From NCBI GenBank assembly GCA_964516605.1, contig CAZFAA010000037.1, positions 1 through 16,154 on the forward strand: 16,154 nucleotides of DNA, read 5' to 3'. The stretch is from GCA-2732805 sp964516605 (GTDB lineage: Bacteria > Pseudomonadota > Gammaproteobacteria > Coxiellales > Coxiellaceae). Made by a program: the position numbers and the translations under genes. How positions within the stretch are numbered: the first letter of the stretch is position 1; each line of letters starts with the position of its first letter. This document shows positions 1 to 6,616 of this stretch, one piece after another. The notes under the pieces were generated by a model, which was not told the DNA's origin, made no database searches, and worked only from the letters and a program-made list of their open reading frames with translations.

Positions 1-1
1 G

Positions 2-667
2 GAAAAAATGAGCCATGAAAAACAAGTGGTGCTCGAGGCGCTCGGCGCGACAATGTACCGCACACCAACGGAAGCGGCGTGGGACGCTTACGACAGCCAT
101 ATTTCTCTTGCCAAGCGTCTTGTTAACGAATTACCTAACGCACACATCTTAGACCAATACGCTAACCCGGCTAATCCCAATGCGCATTATCAATTTACCG
201 CAAATGAAATTCTCGAAGACATGGGTGATACACTGGCCATGGTGGTGATGGGGGTAGGCACAGGTGGCACAATCAGTGGTGTGGCGAAACGCTTAAAAGA
301 AGCCAATCCTAACATACAGGTCATTGGCGTTGATCCTGTAGGCTCTATTTTGGGTGGCGGCACAGAAGTAAGCTCTTATCTAGTAGAAGGCATCGGGTAT
401 GATTTTTTTCCAGATGTGCTGAACAATCACCTTATCGACGAGTATGTGAAAACACAAGATAAAGAATCCTTACAAATGGCACGACGCTTAATTCGTGAAG
501 AAGGTTTACTGTGTGGCGGATCATCAGGTTCTGCTATGTGGGCTGCATTACAAGTAGCGCCGCGCCTTAAAAAAGGCCAACGCTGTTTAGTGCTGCTGCC
601 GGATTCCATTCGTAATTACCTCACTAAATTTGCAGATAACAATTGGATGACTCAACATGACTTCTAA
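2..667 (+). CDS. cbs: Cystathionine beta-synthase, 5'-truncated by window edge
   Basis: PLP enzyme that condenses serine with homocysteine to cystathionine, the first step of reverse transsulfuration, in the cytoplasm. About 221 C-terminal residues are visible; the reading frame is open to the window edge, so the ATG at 8 is internal (it falls in the EKMS segment typical of this fold) and the Schiff-base lysine lies upstream. Numbering from that Met, the PLP-phosphate loop GTGGT is at 84-88, GVDPVGSIL at 107-115, VEGIGYDF at 126-133, and GGSSGS at 170-175 supplies the serine that contacts the pyridine nitrogen. The GVDP-GSIL and EGIGYDF segments are CBS-like rather than cysteine-synthase-like. 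The protein stops right after the catalytic domain (NNWMTQHDF), so it has no C-terminal CBS/Bateman domain and should not be SAM-activated in the animal manner. It overlaps the next gene by 11 bp, indicating an operon. Confidence 0.93.
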   Translation, partial: EKMSHEKQVVLEALGATMYRTPTEAAWDAYDSHISLAKRLVNELPNAHILDQYANPANPNAHYQFTANEILEDMGDTLAMVVMGVGTGGTISGVAKRLKEANPNIQVIGVDPVGSILGGGTEVSSYLVEGIGYDFFPDVLNNHLIDEYVKTQDKESLQMARRLIREEGLLCGGSSGSAMWAALQVAPRLKKGQRCLVLLPDSIRNYLTKFADNNWMTQHDF

Positions 668-1826
668 AGAACAACATATCGAAACACGCGTCATTCACGG
701 TGGACAAGAACGTGATCCTTCAACAGGTGCTGTGATGCCGCCTATTTATGCAACCTCTACCTACGCGCAAAAAAGTCCAGGTCAGCATCAAGGATTTGAG
801 TATTCACGCACCCAAAATCCAACACGTTTTGCTTACGAGCGCTGTGTGGCCAATTTAGAATCTGGCTCACATGGCTTTGCTTTTGCATCGGGTCTTGCGG
901 CGATCAGCACCATGCTGGAACTGCTCAACCATGGCGATCATGTTGTTGTGCTCGATGATGTTTACGGTGGCACCTATCGTTTATTTGAAAAAGTGCGCAA
1001 GCGCTCAAGCGGACTTGATTTTACCTTTATTGATTTCTCAGATTTAACTCAAGTCGCAGCCGCCATTACTAAAAAAACACGCATGATTTTCGTCGAATCA
1101 CCAAGTAATCCGCTATTAAAAATTGTTGATCTGCAAGGCGTTGCCAATTTAGCTAAACAACACGGCATTTTGTGTGTTGCAGATAATACGTTTGCAACGC
1201 CTATTTTACAACGTCCGCTTGAGCTTGGGTTTGATATCGTTATGCATTCGGCAACAAAATATTTAAGCGGTCATTCAGATATCGTATCGGGCATGTTGGT
1301 AACGAACAATACAGAACTCGCTGAACAACTTGGCTTTCTGCAAAATGCAGTGGGTGCTGTAGGCGATCCATTCAGTGCGTTTTTAGGATTGCGTGGCCTT
1401 AAAACATTAGCCATTCGCATGCAACGCCATTGTGAGAGTGCGATGACCATTGCACACCACTTAATGCAACACAAGCGCGTGCGCCATGTCTATTATCCTG
1501 GACTCGAGCACCATAACAATCATCACCTGGCCGCAAAGCAAATGAGTGCTTTTGGCGGTATCGTGAGCGTTGATTTTGATTTAACAGGCGAGCAAACCAT
1601 TAAAATGCTCGAAAATTACAAAGTGTTTACACTGGCTGAAAGTTTAGGTGGCGTAGAAAGTTTAGTCGATCATCCTGCGATCATGACGCATGCATCGATT
1701 CCCGCGCAAACACGTCAGCAACTGGGCATCACCGATAGCTTCGTGCGTTTTTCTGTGGGTATTGAAAACTGCGATGATCTGATTGCTGATATCAACACTG
1801 CATTGGAAATAGCTGTGCATGGTTAA
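657..1826 (+). CDS. Cystathionine gamma-lyase (Cys/Met metabolism PLP family)
   Basis: 389-residue PLP enzyme of the MetB/MetC/CGL family, full length for the family (about 380-400). Visible motifs are YSRTQNPTR (49-57, PLP-phosphate contact from the partner subunit), DVYGGTYR with the ring-stacking Tyr103, ADNTFATP with Asp176 for the pyridine nitrogen, and SATKYLSGHSD with the Schiff-base Lys201. Sequence alone does not separate gamma-lyase from gamma-synthase (MetB). The preceding overlapping cystathionine beta-synthase favours gamma-lyase, which cleaves cystathionine to cysteine, 2-oxobutyrate and ammonia. The ATG at 657 lies inside the end of the cbs gene (11 bp overlap), with only a weak GGA at 645-647 upstream, consistent with translational coupling. 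The 3' end overlaps the adenosyltransferase gene by 8 bp. Confidence 0.92.
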   Translation: MTSKEQHIETRVIHGGQERDPSTGAVMPPIYATSTYAQKSPGQHQGFEYSRTQNPTRFAYERCVANLESGSHGFAFASGLAAISTMLELLNHGDHVVVLDDVYGGTYRLFEKVRKRSSGLDFTFIDFSDLTQVAAAITKKTRMIFVESPSNPLLKIVDLQGVANLAKQHGILCVADNTFATPILQRPLELGFDIVMHSATKYLSGHSDIVSGMLVTNNTELAEQLGFLQNAVGAVGDPFSAFLGLRGLKTLAIRMQRHCESAMTIAHHLMQHKRVRHVYYPGLEHHNNHHLAAKQMSAFGGIVSVDFDLTGEQTIKMLENYKVFTLAESLGGVESLVDHPAIMTHASIPAQTRQQLGITDSFVRFSVGIENCDDLIADINTALEIAVHG

Positions 1827-2382
1827 ACTGACAAAAATCTACACCCGTACAGGCGATGCCGGCGAAACCCATTTAGCGGGCGGGCATCGCATTGCAAAAA
1901 CGAGTGGACGTATTCATGCTATCGGCGACATTGATGAGCTCAACTCGTGGTTTGGGATGATTGTGGTTGAATTAAAATCGATAGAACATCTTAGTAATCT
2001 TCTAATGTGGTGCGAGCAAATTCAACAGCAATTATTTAACTTGGGCGCACAGCTTGCCATTCTAGCGCAGGATCGTCGTGCGAATTCACCGTGTATCACA
2101 CAAGAAAACATTGATGCACTTGAACAACATATGGATACGATGAACGAACAATTACCGACATTAACATCGTTTATTCTACCGGGTGGAAATCGTTTATCTG
2201 CCAGCATGCACATCGCGCGTTCAGTATGCCGTCGCGCAGAGCGTGCGTTATGTGCATTGCATAATGAAACCGCTCTCAATGTGCTGCTCATTCAGTACGT
2301 CAATCGTTTGAGCGATTGGCTGTTTGTGGCAGCGCGTTATGTGTGTCAGCGCTGCCAGGTTAGTGAGACATTGTGGGTGTAA
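1819..2382 (+). CDS. PduO-type ATP:cob(I)alamin adenosyltransferase
   Basis: 187-residue enzyme that transfers the adenosyl group of ATP to cob(I)alamin to make coenzyme B12. The N-terminal ATP-binding signature is present (YTRTGDAG at 8-15, GGHRIAK at 21-27, GDIDELNSWFG at 36-46). So is the C-terminal helix pair with RSVCRRAER (134-142) and YVNRLSDWLFVAAR (160-173), which carries the conserved Arg and Asn-Arg positions of the PduO/MMAB family. The length is normal. It overlaps the gamma-lyase stop by 8 bp, so it is probably the third gene of the operon. A plausible link is inference: gamma-lyase releases 2-oxobutyrate, which becomes propionyl-CoA, and AdoCbl-dependent methylmalonyl-CoA mutase would finish its disposal. 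No mutase gene is in the window. No terminator separates it from the convergent gene 1 bp away. Confidence 0.92.
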   Translation: MVKLTKIYTRTGDAGETHLAGGHRIAKTSGRIHAIGDIDELNSWFGMIVVELKSIEHLSNLLMWCEQIQQQLFNLGAQLAILAQDRRANSPCITQENIDALEQHMDTMNEQLPTLTSFILPGGNRLSASMHIARSVCRRAERALCALHNETALNVLLIQYVNRLSDWLFVAARYVCQRCQVSETLWV

Positions 2383-2383
2383 A

Positions 2384-3157
2384 TTAGTTTGCACACACAG
2401 GCAACCATGAAGCACCCGCTTTATTTGCCAATTTTTTCCAAGATACATCAGGGCAACTCTTTGGTTGTTTGCGCGGCAAACACCACGCTTTATACGTGCC
2501 ACGTGTTTCAGTCACAGCACACTGCTGCCAATGCGCTACCGACAAATAAGCCGGTGGCAATGCACCACGGCCATCAGCCATCATGTGGTGGCGGCTAGGT
2601 ATCATGACAGGACCGGGCATCAAAATGATGGCAGGATTGCTGCTGACAAACGGATCGGCATTAAACATCTGATCCATTTGCTGTTCTTGTATACGCATCA
2701 TGTTATTAAACTGGCTCCAATACGCAGCTTCTGCACGCTGTGCGGCTTGCTGCTGTTTTAACATCGTCTCATACACCACGCGAGCTTGCTGATCAGATAG
2801 TTTTTTACCATTGTGATACGCGACAATAGTTGTCGTCGGTTTACCGCTTTGTTTATCTTGTGTCGTACTCACATACCATGTCTGAATGTTTGGTTTAAAG
2901 TAAGCATCACGCGCTGTTTCATATTGCTTTATATTAACCCAGCCTACCTGTCCATCTGAACGCAAACCAACTTTTGCCCAGCCCTGCTTATATATGATGG
3001 GGACCATTGCTGTATTCAATGGCACGGTAGCAACCACTTTGGTGGCGTTCGGTGCATCATAGAGTGTGATCATTGGCATGCTTTGTTTGGTCATGGCACT
3101 ACTTGTAATCGCACACAACATAAGGCTGATGAGTGCAACTCGAATGCGTTTAAACAT
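2384..3157 (-). CDS. Exported bacterial SH3-domain protein, function unknown
   Basis: 257 residues. A Sec signal peptide is evident: KRIR followed by hydrophobic ALISLMLCAI and a likely type-I cleavage near SSA (19-21). The residue before Cys15 is Leu, so this is not a lipobox. Residues about 28-80 look like a bacterial SH3 (SH3b) fold, including TLYDAPNATKVV and the QGWAKVGLRSDGQVGWV stretch. Residues about 120-165 are a Gln/Met-rich predicted helix. A Pro/Met-rich linker follows, and the C-terminal 45 residues carry four cysteines (213, 226, 235, 255) that could form two disulfides in the periplasm. SH3b domains often bind cell-wall peptide, but no hydrolase domain is attached. The start is supported by a GGGAG ribosome-binding site at 3165-3169, 7 nt upstream, and by a promoter at 3194-3222. 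It is convergent with the adenosyltransferase gene. Confidence 0.8.
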   Translation of the reverse strand: MFKRIRVALISLMLCAITSSAMTKQSMPMITLYDAPNATKVVATVPLNTAMVPIIYKQGWAKVGLRSDGQVGWVNIKQYETARDAYFKPNIQTWYVSTTQDKQSGKPTTTIVAYHNGKKLSDQQARVVYETMLKQQQAAQRAEAAYWSQFNNMMRIQEQQMDQMFNADPFVSSNPAIILMPGPVMIPSRHHMMADGRGALPPAYLSVAHWQQCAVTETRGTYKAWCLPRKQPKSCPDVSWKKLANKAGASWLPVCAN

Positions 3158-3193
3158 GATTTTTCTCCCACTATTGCTTTAAAAATCGACTTT

Positions 3194-3222
3194 ATCATAA
3201 AAAATTTAATTTTATTTGGCAA
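3194..3222 (-). promoter_or_regulatory. Sigma70-type promoter of the SH3-domain gene
   Basis: On the minus strand, TTGCCA (3222-3217) is followed by exactly 17 nt and TATGAT (3199-3194). These match the -35 and -10 consensus at 5/6 each. The expected start lies near 3187, giving a leader of about 30 nt before the ATG at 3157. It is back-to-back with the metK promoter. Confidence 0.7.
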
Positions 3223-3242
3223 TTGATCATATTACCCATCTT

Positions 3243-3271
3243 TTGCCTTTATCAGTAAATTATCTTATGAT
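3243..3271 (+). promoter_or_regulatory. Sigma70-type promoter of metK-ahcY
   Basis: TTGCCT (3243-3248), a 17 nt spacer and TATGAT (3266-3271). The expected transcription start near 3278 leaves a leader of about 29 nt before the metK ATG. That is too short for any known SAM or SAH riboswitch, so control, if any, should act at the promoter. The two -35 boxes of the divergent pair are about 20 bp apart. Confidence 0.7.
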
Positions 3272-3306
3272 GCTGGCTTTCTAAATTAAACTGGAATGAA
3301 CCCCTC

Positions 3307-4479
3307 ATGGATAACAATCAATTCATATTCACCTCAGAGTCTGTCGCAGAAGGACACCCTGATAAAGTCGCCGATCAAATTTCAGACGCTATTTTAGATG
3401 CCATCATTGCTGAAGATAAGAACGCGCGTGTTGCTTGTGAAACCTTGGTTAAAAATGGGCTGGTGCTGGTGGCCGGTGAAATCACAACCAATGTATGGGT
3501 TGATGCTGAAGAAATCGCACGTCAAACTATCAAAGAAATTGGCTACGACAATCCAGCCTTAGGCTTTGACTATCAATCGTGTGTGATTCTCAATTCAATC
3601 GGCAAACAGTCGGCCGATATCGCTCAAGGCGTGGATCGCGAAATTGATGAAGAGCAAGGTGCTGGTGATCAAGGGCTCATGTTCGGTTATGCGACCAATG
3701 AAACCGAAACATTAATGCCCGCCCCCATTACCTACGCACACTTGCTGGTAAAACGTCAGGCACACGTGCGCAAAGAAGGCATACTGCCGTGGCTACGCCC
3801 TGATGCTAAATCTCAAATTACCTTCGTGTATGAAAACAACAAGCCCGTTGGCATTAATTGCATCGTGTTATCCACACAACACGATCCAGATATTTCACAA
3901 GCTGCGCTCAAAGAGGCTGTGTTAGAAGAAATTATTAAACCGGTTATTCCTGCACACTGGTTATCAAAAAACACTGTATATCACATCAATCCAACCGGAC
4001 GTTTTGTTATCGGTGGACCCGTCGGGGATTGCGGCTTAACGGGACGTAAAATTATTGTGGATACGTATGGCGGTATGGCGCGTCACGGTGGCGGCTGTTT
4101 CTCCGGCAAAGATCCCTCAAAAGTAGATCGTTCTGCAGCTTATGCTGCGCGCTATGTCGCTAAAAATGTGGTGGCAGCCGGCCTTGCTGATCGTTGTGAA
4201 ATCCAACTGTCTTATGCGATTGGTATTGCACAGCCCACTTCAATTAATGTGGATACATTCGGCACCGGAAAAATTCCTGATGCGCACATTGCCAAATTAA
4301 TACAAGAACATTTTAATCTCACTCCAAATGGCATCATTAAAAGTTTAGACCTACTCAAGCCCATTTATCAGAAAACGGCTGCCTATGGCCACTTCGGCCG
4401 CACGGATGACGTATTCCCGTGGGAAAAAACAGATAAAGCCGCTTTATTAAAAGCACAGGCTCAAGGAGTTTTTGCATGA
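3307..4479 (+). CDS. metK: S-adenosylmethionine synthetase
   Basis: 390 residues, close to the E. coli length. It makes SAM from methionine and ATP with release of phosphate and pyrophosphate; the enzyme is a cytoplasmic homotetramer. Motifs in order: TSESVAEGHPDK (9-20) with the catalytic His17, the ATP-binding hexapeptide GAGDQG (118-123), GRFVIGGPVGDCGLTGRK (231-248) and the P-loop-like GGGCFSGKD (261-269), followed by the conserved DRSAAYAARYVAKN stretch. Cys replaces the commoner Ala in GGG(A/C)FSGKD, a tolerated variant of that signature. The start is the only Met before the conserved N-terminus; the ribosome-binding site is weak (GGA at 3293-3295). Its stop overlaps the ahcY ATG as ATGA, so metK and ahcY are translationally coupled. 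Confidence 0.97.
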   Translation: MDNNQFIFTSESVAEGHPDKVADQISDAILDAIIAEDKNARVACETLVKNGLVLVAGEITTNVWVDAEEIARQTIKEIGYDNPALGFDYQSCVILNSIGKQSADIAQGVDREIDEEQGAGDQGLMFGYATNETETLMPAPITYAHLLVKRQAHVRKEGILPWLRPDAKSQITFVYENNKPVGINCIVLSTQHDPDISQAALKEAVLEEIIKPVIPAHWLSKNTVYHINPTGRFVIGGPVGDCGLTGRKIIVDTYGGMARHGGGCFSGKDPSKVDRSAAYAARYVAKNVVAAGLADRCEIQLSYAIGIAQPTSINVDTFGTGKIPDAHIAKLIQEHFNLTPNGIIKSLDLLKPIYQKTAAYGHFGRTDDVFPWEKTDKAALLKAQAQGVFA

Positions 4480-4514
4480 CCACAGCCACTCAACACACAG
4501 AGGTAACACGCATG
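4463..4514 (+). promoter_or_regulatory. Two competing Shine-Dalgarno/start pairs for ahcY
   Basis: AAGGAG at 4463-4468 lies 7 nt before the ATG at 4476, which overlaps the metK stop. AGAGG at 4499-4503 lies 8 nt before an in-frame ATG at 4512. Both are well placed. The second start gives an N-terminus (MTNTTQDYKVADI) closer to the usual family start, whereas the first adds 12 Thr-rich, non-conserved residues. Confidence 0.55.
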
Positions 4515-5810
4515 ACTAATACAACTCAAGATTATAAAGTGGCTGATATCAGCTTAGCAGATTATGGACGTAAAGAAATTCGTATCGCTGAAACAGAAAT
4601 GCCAGGACTCATGGCATTACGTGAAGAGTATGCGGGCAAAGCACCACTTAAAGGTGCACGCATTGTGGGTTGCTTACACATGACCATTCAAACAGCTGTG
4701 TTAATTGAGACACTGGTAGCGTTAGGTGCAGAAGTAAGATGGTCCTCTTGCAATATTTATTCAACACAAGATCATGCAGCAGCTGCCATCGCGGCCGCTG
4801 GTATCCCTGTATTTGCCTGGAAAGGTGAAACAGAAGAAGAATACGACTGGTGTATCAAACAAACCATTACTGGACCCAAGGGCTGGACGCCCAATTTACT
4901 GCTGGATGATGGCGGTGATTTAACACTAATCGTGCATAAAGAATACCCGCAACTACTAAAAGAAATTCGCGGTGTATCAGAAGAAACCACCACAGGCGTG
5001 CACCGTCTTTACGAAATGGCAAAAGCTGGCACACTTAAAATTCCCGCAATTAATGTGAACGATTCGGTGACTAAAGCTAAATTTGATAATTTATACGGTT
5101 GTCGCGAATCCCTCGTTGATGCACTCAAACGTGCAACGGATGTGATGATTGCAGGTAAAATCGCCGTGGTTGCAGGCTACGGTGATGTGGGCAAAGGTTG
5201 CGCGCAAGCATTACAACGCCAAGGCGCACGTGTGTGGATTACTGAAGTGGATCCTATTTGTGCACTGCAAGCGGCAATGGAAGGATTTGAAGTGGTGAAT
5301 ATGGATGATGCAGCAAGCAAAGCGAATATCTTCGTCACCGCAACAGGCAATAAACACGTCATTACACATGAACATATGCACGCTATGCGCGATCAAGCAA
5401 TTGTTTGCAACATCGGTCATTTTGATTTAGAAATTGATGTGGCATCACTGCAACAATACACATGGGATAACATCAAACCTCAAGTTGACCATGTCATTTT
5501 TCCCGATGGTAAACGTATTATTTTATTAGCACGCGGCCGTTTGGTTAATTTAGGTTGTGCAACAGGTCATCCTAGTTTCGTGATGTCCAACTCATTCACC
5601 AACCAAGTCTTGGCACAGATCGAATTATGGAATCGACATACAGAATACAACATTAACGTGTATGTTCTACCTAAACACTTGGATGAGAAAGTGGCCAGCT
5701 TGCATCTTAAAAAATTAGGTGTGCATTTAACAAAACTAACTGATGAGCAAGCAAACTATATTGGCGTGAAACGAGAGGGTCCATTTAAACCGGATTATTA
5801 TCGCTATTAA
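4476..5810 (+). CDS. ahcY: S-adenosylhomocysteine hydrolase
   Basis: 444 residues. It reversibly splits S-adenosylhomocysteine into homocysteine and adenosine using tightly bound NAD, relieving product inhibition of SAM-dependent methyltransferases and feeding homocysteine to the cystathionine beta-synthase encoded upstream. Visible motifs: GCLHMTIQTAVLIETL (65-80, His68), LDDGGD (143-148), SEETTTGVHRLYEM (168-181), NDSVTKAKFDNLYGCRES (195-212, with Lys200, Asp204 and Cys209), the NAD-binding GYGDVGKG (234-241), GHPSFVMSNSFTNQ, and the C-terminal KPDYYRY whose Lys and Tyr reach the partner subunit's NAD. It lacks the ~40-residue insertion after the LDDGGD region that many proteobacterial homologues carry and resembles the shorter form. 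A start at 4512 (432 residues) is equally possible. Confidence 0.96.
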   Translation: MTTATQHTEVTRMTNTTQDYKVADISLADYGRKEIRIAETEMPGLMALREEYAGKAPLKGARIVGCLHMTIQTAVLIETLVALGAEVRWSSCNIYSTQDHAAAAIAAAGIPVFAWKGETEEEYDWCIKQTITGPKGWTPNLLLDDGGDLTLIVHKEYPQLLKEIRGVSEETTTGVHRLYEMAKAGTLKIPAINVNDSVTKAKFDNLYGCRESLVDALKRATDVMIAGKIAVVAGYGDVGKGCAQALQRQGARVWITEVDPICALQAAMEGFEVVNMDDAASKANIFVTATGNKHVITHEHMHAMRDQAIVCNIGHFDLEIDVASLQQYTWDNIKPQVDHVIFPDGKRIILLARGRLVNLGCATGHPSFVMSNSFTNQVLAQIELWNRHTEYNINVYVLPKHLDEKVASLHLKKLGVHLTKLTDEQANYIGVKREGPFKPDYYRY

Positions 5811-5825
5811 TTAAATTATAAATCA

Positions 5826-5891
5826 ACAAGTCAGGGCACTCCTCTTGCACGCCCCGTTGTTCAGCTGTGAAGGCAGTTTGAAGAAAAATTT
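5826..5891 (+). repeat. Dispersed repeat, copy A (~66 bp)
   Basis: Starting 16 bp after the ahcY stop, this stretch matches 8607-8673 at roughly 80-85% by eye. Shared words are ACAAGT-AGGGCA, CACGCCCC, TTGTTCAGCTGTGA, GCAGTTTG and GAAAATTT. Copy A lacks the second arm of the palindrome seen at the other locus. The rest of the stretch up to 5955 holds no recognisable gene. Confidence 0.75.
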
Positions 5892-5955
5892 AAGCGCGTA
5901 GCAGAGCATAGACGCAAGATGAGCGAACCTTGTGGAGGCTGACTTATTACGTTAT

Positions 5956-5982
5956 AAAAAAGCCCCTATTCAGGGGCTTTTT
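5956..5982. terminator. Bidirectional intrinsic terminator
   Basis: AGCCCCT (5961-5967), a 4-nt ATTC loop and AGGGGCT (5972-5978) form a perfect GC-rich stem, with an A-run before it and a T-run after it. It can therefore end transcripts on both strands: metK-ahcY from the left and the membrane-protein gene (stop at 6003) from the right. Confidence 0.92.
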
Positions 5983-6002
5983 AAAACAACATAACCTTAA
6001 TC

Positions 6003-6461
6003 TTAGTGAGACACAGAGCTTGTTACAGATGTTACAGATCCTGTTACAGCATGATAGCTGGATACGACGCCATCTAAACTGCCAAAAAATCCATAAAATA
6101 TCATGAGCAAACCCCAAACTAATATGACCAGACCAAAAAAGATGATGACGCCACAAGATGAGCTTGAGTTGGAATCACATTTTGACATTGAACATGGACA
6201 CCATAAACGCCACACACCCATCAAGAAAATGAGCCAACCTGCTAAAGTTGTCATGACAGACCAATTGGTCCAAGCCTGTTGCAAAACTATAATTAAACTA
6301 CCCCAAAATAATTGACAAACACCAACTACCCAAGATAATGCCGAATTGCTGCCAAGTGATTCACTAGCTGCTTTTACTTTCTTATGATTGAATAATATGC
6401 CTAATCCATAAACAGAAAAAACAATACCTAGAAACCGCGTTAGAATAACCGTGTAATCCAT
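6003..6461 (-). CDS. Small four-helix membrane protein, unknown function
   Basis: 152 residues with four clear hydrophobic segments (about 5-24, 42-60, 68-87 and 104-126) and a hydrophilic Ser/Thr/Val-rich C-terminal tail. A short loop between helices 3 and 4 holds a cysteine cluster (Cys88, Cys90, Cys95, Cys103) in a CPC...C...SSSSC context, which could bind metal or form disulfides; that is speculation. No family was recognised. The start is well supported: GGAGG (complement of 6469-6473) sits 7 nt before the ATG. It shares the terminator at 5956-5982 with ahcY and is divergent from the BrnQ-family gene. Confidence 0.78.
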   Translation of the reverse strand: MDYTVILTRFLGIVFSVYGLGILFNHKKVKAASESLGSNSALSWVVGVCQLFWGSLIIVLQQAWTNWSVMTTLAGWLIFLMGVWRLWCPCSMSKCDSNSSSSCGVIIFFGLVILVWGLLMIFYGFFGSLDGVVSSYHAVTGSVTSVTSSVSH

Positions 6462-6574
6462 ATCAGAACCTCCGTGATTGTTGATGGGTAACCCCGCCTG
6501 TACAGTTTAAGTGATATACAGCCTAAAAACAAATAGTTAGCGTAGGCATGTCCTGACTCTTAATCCTAATTAAA

Positions 6575-6594
6575 GTCATTTGTATAAAAATGAC
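6575..6594. promoter_or_regulatory. Inverted repeat upstream of the BrnQ-family gene
   Basis: GTCATTT (6575-6581) and AAATGAC (6588-6594) are perfect 7-bp arms separated by 6 nt, lying 23 bp before the ATG at 6617. A candidate -10 TATAAA (6583-6588) sits within it, 17 nt after a weak -35 TTAATC (6560-6565). This arrangement would suit a repressor operator over a promoter. Only one copy is visible. Confidence 0.35.
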
Positions 6595-6616
6595 ATGTAT
6601 CAATTAATGTACTTTT

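Noticed and set aside
657..1826. Assignment of the PLP enzyme as MetB (cystathionine gamma-synthase)
   Set aside because: Motifs do not separate the two, but the overlapping cystathionine beta-synthase gene makes the lyase direction more likely; kept as an alternative only.
2389..2761. Two plus-strand open frames antisense to the SH3 gene
   Set aside because: No ribosome-binding sites; the minus-strand protein has a signal peptide, a promoter and a good ribosome-binding site.
3272..3306. Possible SAM/SAH riboswitch in front of metK-ahcY
   Set aside because: The predicted leader is only about 29 nt and shows no stem structure; a riboswitch needs far more.
6559..6576. Second PmrA-like site (CTTAAT...ATTAAAG) before the BrnQ-family gene
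   Set aside because: The half-sites are inverted rather than direct and do not have the 11-bp phase.
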